Positions 1 to 8,680 of a stretch of 64,000 nt of DNA are shown piece after piece. This DNA comes from an uncultured Psychrobacter sp. Its GTDB lineage: Bacteria > Pseudomonadota > Gammaproteobacteria > Pseudomonadales > Moraxellaceae. Position numbers and translations under genes: made by a program. The DNA is taken from positions 62,001 through 126,000 of the forward strand of contig CANMUI010000001.1 in the NCBI GenBank assembly GCA_947501045.1, given 5' to 3'. The number at the start of each line of letters is the position of its first letter. The first letter of the stretch is position 1. Below the pieces are notes generated by a model. The model did not search any database. It was not told the origin of the DNA and worked only from the letters and a program-made list of their open reading frames with translations.

Positions 1-1
1 T

Positions 2-850
2 GTGCAAATCATTCGTATGCCGCTTGATACCACTGAGCGTGTCGTTATCTCAGACAGTTTCGCTACCCGCGACTTGGTTCGTGATATGGCAAGCGCCGTA
101 CATTTCTATGCTGTGGTAATCACTCGCGATATGGCGCGTTTAATTGAAGCGTCCAACGACCGTGTAGTCAAAGAGCTTGATACGGATGATAACATCCAAA
201 ATAACATGGAAAACATCCCATTTCCTATCGAAAATAATGGCCTATATACTACTGGTGACGGTGGTTCTGATCGTTCATCAAACAACGAAAGTAGCCATCT
301 AAAAGAGTTCTTTAACCAAGTAGATAAAAGCGTGCAAGAGCTATGGGGCGAGCATAAAATGCCGCTCGTTATCGTCGGCGATGCAAAAAACGTTGGTTAC
401 TATAAAGAAGTCTGTGATCGCCCAGATAATATTATCGGTACGGTTACTAACGTTACTCAATTAGAAGATGGTAGTGCCCAGCACATCATTGATGGTGTGC
501 AAGAAGCAGTAGAAGCGTATCGCTCTTCATTGCACGAAGCGGCGCTTGGCGAGATTGATAGAGCTCGTGGGGTACAGATGCTACGTACTGACTTACAAGA
601 AGTTTATCGCGGGGCTTTCCAAGGGGCAGGCGAGACACTTTATGTACGCCGTGGTTATATGCAGCCTGCAAAAATTGACGAAAAAGCGCAAACGCTTACT
701 GTGGTAGATGATGCTGCTGGCGAAGGTGTTACTGACGATGCTATCGGCGAGATTATTGAGCAAGTTATGCATAATGGGGGTGAAGTGGTCTTTATGCCGC
801 AAGAGATTATGGGTGAAGATCAGCCTATTGCTCTAGTTACACGCTATTAA
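2..850 (+). CDS. Balon/baeRF-type ribosome hibernation factor (5'-truncated)
   Basis: The reading frame is open from the window edge; its first codon, GTG at base 2, is probably an internal valine, so the N-terminal part lies outside. 282 residues are visible. The last 90 or so look like the C-terminal domain of the archaeo-eukaryotic release factor 1/Pelota superfamily found in bacteria (baeRF): a helix, then GAGETLYVRRGY near residues 207-218, then GGEVVFMP and a terminal ALVTRY. In Psychrobacter the characterised member of this superfamily is Balon, which occupies the ribosomal A site with EF-Tu during cold shock and stationary phase. I infer that this gene is Balon or a close baeRF paralogue; the N-terminal domain that would decide it is missing. 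A strong terminator follows, so it ends its transcription unit. Confidence 0.7.
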   Translation: MQIIRMPLDTTERVVISDSFATRDLVRDMASAVHFYAVVITRDMARLIEASNDRVVKELDTDDNIQNNMENIPFPIENNGLYTTGDGGSDRSSNNESSHLKEFFNQVDKSVQELWGEHKMPLVIVGDAKNVGYYKEVCDRPDNIIGTVTNVTQLEDGSAQHIIDGVQEAVEAYRSSLHEAALGEIDRARGVQMLRTDLQEVYRGAFQGAGETLYVRRGYMQPAKIDEKAQTLTVVDDAAGEGVTDDAIGEIIEQVMHNGGEVVFMPQEIMGEDQPIALVTRY

Positions 851-888
851 TTATTAATGTGTCTATAAAGACATACCAGTAAATAATT

Positions 889-923
889 AGAGCATTGGTT
901 CTTTGCGATCCAATGCTCTTTTT
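889..923 (+). terminator. Rho-independent terminator after the baeRF gene
   Basis: A perfect 10-bp stem, AGAGCATTGG paired with CCAATGCTCT, encloses an 11-nt loop and runs into a T-tract (bases 919-923). It lies about 40 bases after the stop codon. Confidence 0.85.
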
Positions 924-1000
924 CATTAAATACTTTATATTTTTAGTAGCTACAGACATTACTATTGCTAACGCTGATTAACTTAACAAGGAGGCTAGTC

Positions 1001-1840
1001 ATGAAAATTCCAAACAATACTCTGGGATATACGATAAAGAGTTTGCAGGCGACGACCTCAACTCTGCTGCGCGCTGGACGCGGTAATATGGGTACACCGT
1101 TCCCAATGCAACCAAGCGAAGCTCTTATTTTATATGAGCACGAAGCTTGCCCTTACTCGCGCCGAGTGCGTGAAGTAATGACTTATCTGAATTTGGATTT
1201 TGAGAGTCGTCCTAGTCCCCACGAAGGCCATGTATATCGTGACGAGCTCAAAGAGCTCGCTGGTAAGGTACAAGTCCCTTTTTTAATTGATGTTAACACT
1301 GATGATTATATACTCGATTCACAAGCTATCATTGATCACCTCTTTACCCACTATTCTAAAGAAAGGATAACGCCCAAAGACTACCAAGAACCAAGTACTG
1401 ATGATCATGCTACCTTGGTCAATAAAGCGGCCAGTGTGGTCTCTATGATGCGCGGCGTCAAAGCTGAGAATCCAGCGCATAATCAAGCTCGAGGTAAGCC
1501 TGATGAGCTCCTGCATCTTTACGGTTTTGAGGCTAGTCCCTTTTGTCGTTTGGTACGTGAAAAGCTAAGCGAGCTTGAAGTGGGCTATATTAATCACAAC
1601 GTTGCTCGTGAGCAAATAGAGGACATTGGAGTGTTTGGCAAACGTATCAATCTTAGTGTCTTTAGCGCTCCTCGCCATCCTAACAAGTATCGTCCGGTCA
1701 AAGGCGGCAAACGCGAACGCATTAAAGATCAGGTCATGACTAGAAAACTGCAGTTTCCTTATCTTATTGATCCCAATACCAATGTTGTCCTGTACGAATC
1801 AAAAGAAATTATTGATTATTTAGATGAGACTTACGGGTAA
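1001..1840 (+). CDS. Tandem glutathione S-transferase N-terminal (thioredoxin-fold) protein
   Basis: 279 residues containing two copies of the GST N-terminal/glutaredoxin-like fold. The first has CPYSRRVREVM near residue 50 followed by VPFLID; the second has SPFCRLVREKL near residue 180 followed by FPYLIDPNT. Each ends with a SxxIIDxL-type glutathione-binding segment (DSQAIIDHL, ESKEIIDYL). The alpha-helical GST C-terminal domain is absent, so this is a duplicated thioredoxin fold rather than a classical GST. The start is ATG 1001 because AAGGAGG sits 6 bases upstream; an in-frame TTG at 965 would add 12 residues without a ribosome-binding site. A role in thiol redox chemistry or glutathione binding is inferred; the substrate is unknown. 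Confidence 0.8.
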   Translation: MKIPNNTLGYTIKSLQATTSTLLRAGRGNMGTPFPMQPSEALILYEHEACPYSRRVREVMTYLNLDFESRPSPHEGHVYRDELKELAGKVQVPFLIDVNTDDYILDSQAIIDHLFTHYSKERITPKDYQEPSTDDHATLVNKAASVVSMMRGVKAENPAHNQARGKPDELLHLYGFEASPFCRLVREKLSELEVGYINHNVAREQIEDIGVFGKRINLSVFSAPRHPNKYRPVKGGKRERIKDQVMTRKLQFPYLIDPNTNVVLYESKEIIDYLDETYG

Positions 1841-1935
1841 TCAAGCCGTATTTTTGCTAAGCTGATTGATGATAGTCCTAACAATTTTTATAATTCTGAA
1901 ACTTTAGCTTCCCCGTTAGTTTGCTACTTGCTTTA

Positions 1936-1966
1936 TTGTCAAACGGTTTTGACGTCAGTCTATAAT
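1936..1966 (+). promoter_or_regulatory. Candidate sigma-70 promoter with inverted repeat
   Basis: TTGTCA (1936-1941) and a consensus TATAAT (1961-1966) are separated by a longish 19-bp spacer, 78 bases before the next ATG. A 6-bp inverted repeat, GTCAAA-CGGT-TTTGAC (1938-1953), overlaps the -35 box and spacer and could be an operator. Inference from sequence only. Confidence 0.35.
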
Positions 1967-2043
1967 CTTGACGCGTCTATCGATAAGTTATCAAACCTAT
2001 TTTAATAACGATTTTTCTTAACTTTTAATAAATTATTGAATCT

Positions 2044-2802
2044 ATGACCATGATCCGCTCCTTCGTTCTAACCAGTTACAACATCCATAAAGGTATGTCG
2101 CCCCTCAATCGTCAAGTCAAGATGCAAGGTATTGCGCAAGCGCTTGATACGATAGGTTCAGACATATTGTGTTTGCAAGAAGTCCAAGGCCAAAACCTAA
2201 AACGCAACATACAGTACAACGAATACCCCGATCAGTCGCAGCACGAATGGTTTGGAGAGTATCTACAATTGCAAAATAGCTATGGTAAGAATTCAGAATA
2301 TGATAATGGTCACCACGGTAATGCCGTGCTTAGCCGCTTTCCTCTAGACCCCAAGCATAATGTTAATATTACGGTTAATAAGCTTGAGCAGCGCGGGGTG
2401 CTGCACTGTGAAGTACAGCCAGTGGGTTGGGAGCAACCAGTAGTAGTCTTATGCGCGCATCTAAACTTGTTTGAGCGCGATCGTATTAAGCAGTATCAGG
2501 CTATAGCTGACTACGTGCAAAACGAGATTGACTCTAATCAACCTTTGATATTGGCAGGTGACTTTAACGATTGGAAAAAGATGTCTTGTGATAAGCTGGC
2601 AGCCAGTCTGGGCATGACGGAAGCTTTTAAACACTGTCATGGCAAATTGTCACCTACTTTTCCGGCAAAACTGCCTGTTTTGAGTTTGGATCGTATCTAT
2701 GTACGCAATTTAAAGGTAAAAAACGCTTGGGTGCATAGTGGTAAACCTTGGTCAACGCTATCAGACCATCTGCCTATTAGCGCAGAGCTGATTTTGGCAT
2801 AA
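2044..2802 (+). CDS. Endonuclease/exonuclease/phosphatase (EEP) family protein
   Basis: 252 residues spanning a complete EEP fold. The order of motifs is typical of metal-dependent phosphodiesterases: SYNIHKG near residue 12 (metal-binding Asn), LCLQEVQG near 45 (metal-binding Glu), HHGNAVLSR near 90, CAHLNL near 140, GDFNDW near 173 (Asp/Asn) and LSDHLPI near 240 (catalytic Asp-His pair). No signal peptide is visible, so it probably acts in the cytoplasm. The family includes DNA repair nucleases, sphingomyelinases and inositol phosphatases; the short size and general motif set do not identify the substrate. It has its own candidate promoter and no close operon partner. Confidence 0.85.
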   Translation: MTMIRSFVLTSYNIHKGMSPLNRQVKMQGIAQALDTIGSDILCLQEVQGQNLKRNIQYNEYPDQSQHEWFGEYLQLQNSYGKNSEYDNGHHGNAVLSRFPLDPKHNVNITVNKLEQRGVLHCEVQPVGWEQPVVVLCAHLNLFERDRIKQYQAIADYVQNEIDSNQPLILAGDFNDWKKMSCDKLAASLGMTEAFKHCHGKLSPTFPAKLPVLSLDRIYVRNLKVKNAWVHSGKPWSTLSDHLPISAELILA

Positions 2803-2890
2803 ATTTAAAATTTTGCAAGGTTGTTTTAAGCCCGGCGAAATCAATAGCTTTTAGTAGTTCTCATTCACATATAAAAAAGGATATTTTATT

Positions 2891-4846
2891 ATGTCTAATC
2901 TTTTCTCTGAAAATAAATCTTTACCAACGACCCAGCATGCGGTGCTTATGCGTAAATTTGGTGAGCCTGAAGTTATGCAGTACCAGGACGGCGTAGCCAT
3001 GCCGGAACCTGATGATGAGCAGGTGCTCATAAAAGTAGCATACGCTGGTATTAACCCTGTGGATTATAAAACCCGTCAAGGTAAAGGCTGGGGCGCAGAG
3101 GCTATTCAAAAAGATAAATTCGATCACGATGAGCCTGCTATATTAGGTTTTGATGTGGCGGGCACTGTGGTCAAAAGTAATAGTGCCAAGTATGCAGTTG
3201 GTGACAAGGTTGCTGCCTTGACTTTTGGCGGTGGTTGCTATGCACAGTTTGTGGCAGTTGATGCTAATCTATTGGCTAAAGTACCAAAGGCGCTCACTTT
3301 AGAACAAGCTGGAGCATTGCCTTGTGTGGGTCAAACCGCGCTACAGTTTGTAGAATCTGCGGACATTAAAGCTGGTGAGTATGTGGTAATGAATGCGCCC
3401 GCAGGCGGCGTTGGGCAATTGGTCGTACAGCTATTGATGGACAAAGCTGCAAAAGACAATATAAAAGTGACAGTTATTTGCTCACCTGACAAGTACGATA
3501 AGCTTGATCAGTTTATCAATAAAACTAAACTTGAAGGCTGGATCGATTATACCAAAGACGAGGATTTCCCTGATCTGCAGGCTGACGTACTGCTAGATTT
3601 AGTCGGCGATGATGCAGGCGTTCGTGCGCTTAAAACGCTTAAATCTGGCGGGCGTGTCAACGTGTTACCAACGATTTGGGTTGATAAACTTAAAGAGGCA
3701 GGTAGCCAAAAAAATCTACAGGTAGACGGTTTTAAGGCTGAGCGTAGCGGTCAATCCATGGCAGAGGCGCTAGAGCAAGTCGCTAATGGTGAGCTTAAAT
3801 TGCATATTCAAAAGACTTATCCATTACCGGAGGTGGCCTTAGCCCACACTCAGCTACAAAAAGGCGATACCTTTGGTAAAATTGTCCTAGCAGTCGCTGA
3901 TGATAAAAATGAAGAAACAAGTACTGACGAGAAAACCGCTACTAATAACCAGACAAGTACTAGTAAAGAAGCGAATAAACAGGACACTACTGACACCAGT
4001 ACTAAGAATAACGGTACTGCTGATAAAGAAGCTTATGAATCTCAGGTTCGCCAACAAATACAAGCTTGGAAGAACCCTGAAAAAAGCTTTTTAGATGAAG
4101 CCTTTGCTGCCTTAAGTAAGCCAATCGACAAAGCTGGAGAGAGGCTAATGGCAGCGCCGCAGTTCGGTGAAACTTTGAAGCAAGCTACTGAAAAGATGAT
4201 AACTACATTAAGTGATACGGCGAATTGGACATTAGACGTGCAAGATGCCATTGAAGCTTACCAAAACGAAACAGATATTGACGGCTCAGAGGTTAAAAAG
4301 CTTCAAGACATCGAAAATTTGCCTATCGCCATCGTCGATAAGCAAGTCAAACTCTTTAAGAGTAAGTATGTGGCGCTAACTAGCGCTCAAGGCGTGGCAA
4401 CAGGTATCGCTGGCTGGGCAGGCATTCCTGCCGATATAATGGGTCTTATTACCGCTAATCTGCGTGCTATCGGTGAATACGCGACTTACTACGGTTTTGA
4501 TATGAGTGATAAAAACGAGCAATTATTTGCTATGTCACTATTGGCGGTTGCCACTTCCGCTTCTGCTGAAGAACGCCAATCGGCACTTGATGATACCTTT
4601 AGTACAATAAAAGACCCAGAAGTTCTAGCCTTTAACAAGGTTAACGAAAAAGTAGCTTCACGAGTGCTGCGCCAAACGGCAACTAAAGTGGCGACCAATA
4701 TGGTCAAGACTAAAGCGGCGCAAATCATTCCAGCGGTAGGAGCTATGGTCGCAGGCGGCGTTAATGCTAGCTATACTTCAAGCGTTTGTGAAGCCGCTTA
4801 TCAATGCTATCGCGAGCGTTTTTTGGATCGTCAAGCTGCTGAATAA
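2891..4846 (+). CDS. Fusion: MDR-family NADPH:quinone reductase-like domain plus EcsC domain
   Basis: 651 residues in three parts. Residues 1-335 are a medium-chain dehydrogenase/reductase of the quinone-oxidoreductase type: N-terminal GroES-like half with LGFDVAGTV, ALPCVGQTAL near 145, and a Rossmann NAGGVGQ-like glycine motif (APAGGVGQ) near 170. No zinc-ligand pattern is evident. Residues about 336-380 are a Thr/Asn/Asp/Lys-rich linker. Residues 380-651 match the EcsC family, with the hydrophobic GIAGWAGIPADIMGLI segment and a Gly/Ala-rich AAQIIPAVGAMVAGG segment near the end. The frame is continuous and AAGGA precedes the ATG, so this is one gene. EcsC function is poorly known. The gene converges on alkB with a 21-base gap. 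Confidence 0.8.
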   Translation: MSNLFSENKSLPTTQHAVLMRKFGEPEVMQYQDGVAMPEPDDEQVLIKVAYAGINPVDYKTRQGKGWGAEAIQKDKFDHDEPAILGFDVAGTVVKSNSAKYAVGDKVAALTFGGGCYAQFVAVDANLLAKVPKALTLEQAGALPCVGQTALQFVESADIKAGEYVVMNAPAGGVGQLVVQLLMDKAAKDNIKVTVICSPDKYDKLDQFINKTKLEGWIDYTKDEDFPDLQADVLLDLVGDDAGVRALKTLKSGGRVNVLPTIWVDKLKEAGSQKNLQVDGFKAERSGQSMAEALEQVANGELKLHIQKTYPLPEVALAHTQLQKGDTFGKIVLAVADDKNEETSTDEKTATNNQTSTSKEANKQDTTDTSTKNNGTADKEAYESQVRQQIQAWKNPEKSFLDEAFAALSKPIDKAGERLMAAPQFGETLKQATEKMITTLSDTANWTLDVQDAIEAYQNETDIDGSEVKKLQDIENLPIAIVDKQVKLFKSKYVALTSAQGVATGIAGWAGIPADIMGLITANLRAIGEYATYYGFDMSDKNEQLFAMSLLAVATSASAEERQSALDDTFSTIKDPEVLAFNKVNEKVASRVLRQTATKVATNMVKTKAAQIIPAVGAMVAGGVNASYTSSVCEAAYQCYRERFLDRQAAE

Positions 4847-4867
4847 AGTAGGTTTAGACAGTTGCTG

Positions 4868-5494
4868 TTATAAAAGAGGCGTGCTTAGCGTTCGCCGAAA
4901 GGTAAGGCTGATGCGTCCTTCATTTACCTTGGTCGTCTTAGTAATAGTGTGCTTCCAAAAGCTTTGAGTCACACCATGCATGACGATAAGCTGACCGGAC
5001 TCAAGATGAAGCTCGATTTTGTCTTGAGTTTTTTTATGTTTAAGGACAAATTTTCTAGTAGCCCCTAAAGATAAGGAAGCTATGGTAGGCTGCGCGCCTA
5101 GCTCTTTTTCATCATCAGCATGATAGCCCATGCCTTCGCTACCAGAAGGATAGTAATTTAATAAACATGAATTGAAATTGGCATTAATCCCGTTGCTTAG
5201 AAGTCTTTGCTCAACAAGTTGTTTTACTTGCAATACTATAGTTGACCAAGGAGCGGTGCGGCGCAAGTGACCAGAATAATGATAGCTGATGCTATCCTCA
5301 CCCATCCAAACGATCTGGCGTTTGGTGACATGAGTTTTACCAAATAAAGTCACGATGTCAGACTGCCAAGGAAGCTCAGCTAGTAAAGTATTATAAAGAA
5401 CATCAGTATCATCAATAACAATGCCTAAATCGCTAACCCTGCCATCGTAAGGCAATAGGTTATCAGTAGCGTGAGGTGTAAATAAATTGCTCAT
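4868..5494 (-). CDS. AlkB-like 2-oxoglutarate/Fe(II)-dependent dioxygenase
   Basis: 208 residues of the AlkB family, which oxidatively removes alkyl groups from nucleic-acid bases (or protein side chains) using Fe(II), oxygen and 2-oxoglutarate. The metal ligands are visible: HxD in GYHADDE (about residues 125-127) and the distal His in WKHTI near 180; the 2-oxoglutarate-binding arginines lie in RISLTFRR near 195. The NSCLLNYYPSG strand before the HxD is typical of the ALKBH2/3-like branch, so DNA repair of alkylation damage is the likeliest role. Its ATG directly abuts the stop codon of the upstream alpha/beta hydrolase, so the two are probably co-transcribed and translationally coupled. Confidence 0.88.
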   Translation of the reverse strand: MSNLFTPHATDNLLPYDGRVSDLGIVIDDTDVLYNTLLAELPWQSDIVTLFGKTHVTKRQIVWMGEDSISYHYSGHLRRTAPWSTIVLQVKQLVEQRLLSNGINANFNSCLLNYYPSGSEGMGYHADDEKELGAQPTIASLSLGATRKFVLKHKKTQDKIELHLESGQLIVMHGVTQSFWKHTITKTTKVNEGRISLTFRRTLSTPLL

Positions 5495-6403
5495 CTAACT
5501 GGCTATTTTGGAGTTAAAAGAGCGGTTTGAGTCAAGAATAATATCAGCACATTTCTCTGGCGCTTCCATAGGCACTAAGTGCCCGTAATCCGATAAAGTA
5601 ACGATACGATTATCCGGTACTACTCCTTGCCAGCTACTACGAACTTTATTGCTATTAAACACTGAGGGTTTAGCAAGCATTAAGGTGTAAGGCAGATTGA
5701 TTTTATTGAGCTTTTTTAAGGCCTTAGTAATGTATGGAGTACCAAAATAGCTGGCTAATTCATATTTGGGCTTAAAGAGCAAGGTATAACTGCCATCATC
5801 TCTTTTGACTAAGCTGTTGCTAGCAAAGGTATAAAGATGCTCATCACTGATACGTCTAAACGCTCGATGCTGGCGCAAAAATTGATAATAATCATCAATG
5901 CTTACCCATTCAGCTTGTTTTTTAGCAGTGCTTTTAAAAGGTTCTTGGGTCATTAAGATACGTCTAGGAGTGTTGCCATACAGGAGCGACTGCGCTTTGG
6001 TAAAGGTTACCGGATCGATAAGATAAAGCTGTGAGAACAAATCAGGACGCTTGGCAGCTGCCATTGCTGTAGCAGACGCGCCTTGTGAATGCCCAATGCC
6101 GACGACAGGTTCTTTTTGCGTCTGCTCCAAAAACTCAACGAGCATATCGGCGTCTTGCTCGCGAGTCATTATTTTATCTGTTGGCGTGTCATACCAATAA
6201 CCTTGTAATGCAAGAGCGCTAAGATTCAGCTCATGTGCCAGCGCTTTGAGTAGGGGCTCATAAGTACCAACCGCAAAACCATTGCCCCCGTAAAAATGCG
6301 CTGCTGGCTTTGTATTTTCACCTGCATTTTGCGTCAAAGTAGATAAATCGTAATAGCGCGCTTGCTTACCATTTATCATTATGCTTTTTACAAAGGTTTC
6401 CAT
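5495..6403 (-). CDS. Alpha/beta hydrolase
   Basis: 302 residues with an alpha/beta-hydrolase fold. The nucleophile elbow is GHSQG near residue 103, the likely acid lies in YLIDPVTF near 130 or later, and the histidine is in YGHLVPMEAPE near 276. The N-terminal FYGGNGFAVGTYEPLL resembles the oxyanion-hole segment of lipase/esterase-like members. No signal peptide is seen, so it is probably cytoplasmic. It is the first gene of a two-gene unit with alkB and ends on the base before alkB's start codon. Substrate unknown. Confidence 0.8.
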   Translation of the reverse strand: METFVKSIMINGKQARYYDLSTLTQNAGENTKPAAHFYGGNGFAVGTYEPLLKALAHELNLSALALQGYWYDTPTDKIMTREQDADMLVEFLEQTQKEPVVGIGHSQGASATAMAAAKRPDLFSQLYLIDPVTFTKAQSLLYGNTPRRILMTQEPFKSTAKKQAEWVSIDDYYQFLRQHRAFRRISDEHLYTFASNSLVKRDDGSYTLLFKPKYELASYFGTPYITKALKKLNKINLPYTLMLAKPSVFNSNKVRSSWQGVVPDNRIVTLSDYGHLVPMEAPEKCADIILDSNRSFNSKIAS

Positions 6404-6449
6404 AAAAATGCTACGTCCTTATAATGATCCAGCTTGATGTCTTATCGTC

Positions 6450-8369
6450 TTACTCAGTTGCTCCCAAGAAACCACCACTTTGACGCTCCCATAATCCAGC
6501 ATAAACACCATCCAACTCCAACAGTTCTTCATGACTGCCCTGCTCAATAATACGACCTTTATCCATCACTACCAGTCTATCAAGAGCAGCAATAGTCGAG
6601 AGACGATGGGCAATAGCAATGACAGTTTTGCCCATCATGATATCATTTAGGCTCTCAGTTATAGCGTATTCAATTTCAGAATCAAGGGCACTGGTGGCCT
6701 CATCCAACAACAAAATAGGCGCATTTTTTAGCATAACCCGTGAGATGGCGATACGCTGACGTTGACCACCAGATAGCTTAACACCGCGCTCACCGACTTG
6801 GGTATCAAGGCCTGTATTGCCTTTATCATCATGTAAATCTTTAATAAAGTCCCAAGCTTGTGCCTGCTTGGTGGCATGGATAATCTCTGCATCGCTAGCC
6901 CCTGGGCGACCATAGGCGATGTTTTCGCGTACGGTCCGGTGCAGCAAAGACGTATCTTGCGTCACCATACCGATTTGCTGGCGTAGAGACTCTTGAGTGA
7001 CTTCATTGATCGCTTGTCCATCGATACAGATTTTACCGCTATCGACATCGAAGAAACGCAGAAGCAAGTTAACCAAGGTTGATTTACCAGCACCTGAGCG
7101 TCCGACCAAACCGATTTTTTCGCCAGGTTTAATATTTAGGTAAAAGTCGTCAAGTAGCTTCACTGGCGAGGCGCTAAGCTCAGACTCATCAATATTAACA
7201 TCGCTAATTTTTTCACCTTCTAAGCTATCTGCGTCTTGTACGCTCTCATAACTAAAATCAACGTGATCAAAGATAATATGACCTTCGGTGACTTTTAAAG
7301 CAGGTGCATTGGGCACATCGATAATGGTTTGCGGCGCTGACAAGGTGCGCATACCATCTTGCGCGGTACCAATACTCTCAAACAATCTTGCCGTCTCCCA
7401 CATAATCCAGTGGGTGATACCATTTAATCGTAGCGCCATTGCTGTTGCGGCTGCAACCGCTCCCACCCCAATAGCGCCTTGTTGCCAAAGATAAACACTA
7501 ATGCCAGCGGTACTACCGATCAAAACGACACTGATGACATGGGTCGAGACTTCCAAACGACTAACCCAGCGCATTTGCCCATGCACCGTTTCTAAAAACT
7601 GGCCCATAGCGTTTTTGGCATAACCCAGCTCGCGGCGTGAATGGCTAAATAGCTTAACGGTCATAATATTGGCGTAAGCGTCGGTCACTCGTCCCACCAT
7701 CAAGGCACGGGCGTCGGCTTGTACAATAGCGGTGCGTTTAAGCTTAGGAATAAAGAAACGCAGATTAAAGCCAACCAATATAAACCAGATGATAAATGGT
7801 ATTAATAATAAGCTATCAAGATTGAATAAGATGATACCAGAGGTGATAAAGTACACGCCAACATAAGTAAACATATCAGTGACGGTCATTACTGTATCAC
7901 GTACTGCTAGCGCCGTTTGCATCACTTTAGCAGAGATACGACCTGAAAACTCATCTTGATAAAACTGCATCGATTGACCCAGCATATGCTGATGAAAACG
8001 CCAGCGCATCTGCATCGGAAACACGCCATTGATCGTTTGGAAATGGACAAATGACGCTAAAGCAATCCAAATGGGACTCAGCACCATCACGGCCAGCATG
8101 AGCAGCAACATATCGCCTTTCTCGCTCCATAGCGTTTGCGGCGTATAAAGGCCAAGCCAATTGACAATGTCCCCAATCCAAGCAAACAGTACCGCTTCAT
8201 AAACCCCAATACCAGCCGACAAGATCATGAATAGTAGCAGCCAGCCACGTAGACCTTTCGTACAGGCCCACAAAAATTTTAGGAGCCCATCACGAGGAGA
8301 GGGCAACATCATAGGGGTTTCAGGAAAGGCGGGAAGCCGATTTTCAAAAAAGCGAAATAGAGCATTCAT
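6450..8369 (-). CDS. ABC exporter, fused permease and ATP-binding domains
   Basis: 639 residues. An N-terminal membrane domain with about six transmembrane segments (residues 35-330) is followed by a nucleotide-binding domain with a complete motif set: Walker A GRSGAGKST near 420, Q-loop MVTQDTSLL, signature LSGGQRQR near 530, Walker B ILLLDEATSALD near 553 and the H-loop AHRLST near 588. It belongs to the MsbA/multidrug-type half-transporters that work as dimers; only one copy is encoded here, so a homodimer is the simplest model. A 30-residue acidic insertion (around residues 375-405) lies just before the nucleotide-binding core. Substrate cannot be told from sequence. Lies 46 bases upstream of the hydrolase-alkB pair on the same strand. 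Confidence 0.9.
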   Translation of the reverse strand: MNALFRFFENRLPAFPETPMMLPSPRDGLLKFLWACTKGLRGWLLLFMILSAGIGVYEAVLFAWIGDIVNWLGLYTPQTLWSEKGDMLLLMLAVMVLSPIWIALASFVHFQTINGVFPMQMRWRFHQHMLGQSMQFYQDEFSGRISAKVMQTALAVRDTVMTVTDMFTYVGVYFITSGIILFNLDSLLLIPFIIWFILVGFNLRFFIPKLKRTAIVQADARALMVGRVTDAYANIMTVKLFSHSRRELGYAKNAMGQFLETVHGQMRWVSRLEVSTHVISVVLIGSTAGISVYLWQQGAIGVGAVAAATAMALRLNGITHWIMWETARLFESIGTAQDGMRTLSAPQTIIDVPNAPALKVTEGHIIFDHVDFSYESVQDADSLEGEKISDVNIDESELSASPVKLLDDFYLNIKPGEKIGLVGRSGAGKSTLVNLLLRFFDVDSGKICIDGQAINEVTQESLRQQIGMVTQDTSLLHRTVRENIAYGRPGASDAEIIHATKQAQAWDFIKDLHDDKGNTGLDTQVGERGVKLSGGQRQRIAISRVMLKNAPILLLDEATSALDSEIEYAITESLNDIMMGKTVIAIAHRLSTIAALDRLVVMDKGRIIEQGSHEELLELDGVYAGLWERQSGGFLGATE

Positions 8370-8680
8370 AAGTAATTAATAACCATAGGCTAAGACGGGA
8401 TCAGTAAGCTTACCAGTGCGATCTTGAGCGGTTAGGGGTGTAAAAAAAGTACATTATTTTAGCAAAACTTATTAATCCATCCTGCTTGCTAATTGTAATT
8501 TGAGCTTGAGGACTAGTACTGGTGTCATTAATAAACGACATAAAATAAAACAGAGTAGACGGTTTAGTCAAAATATAAAAATTGCTAACTATGAAATATA
8601 TTGTTACATTCTATAGCCGAACGATTTACTTATAATCAACTTTTATAATCTTGCTACATTTTTATTCAAGGATAGAAACT
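8370..8680 (+). other. Divergent intergenic region (ABC exporter / DMT permease)
   Basis: AT-rich, no gene seen. For the plus-strand permease two TATAAT hexamers are present (8631-8636 and 8643-8648) but neither has a convincing -35 box. Nothing else recognised. Confidence 0.4.
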
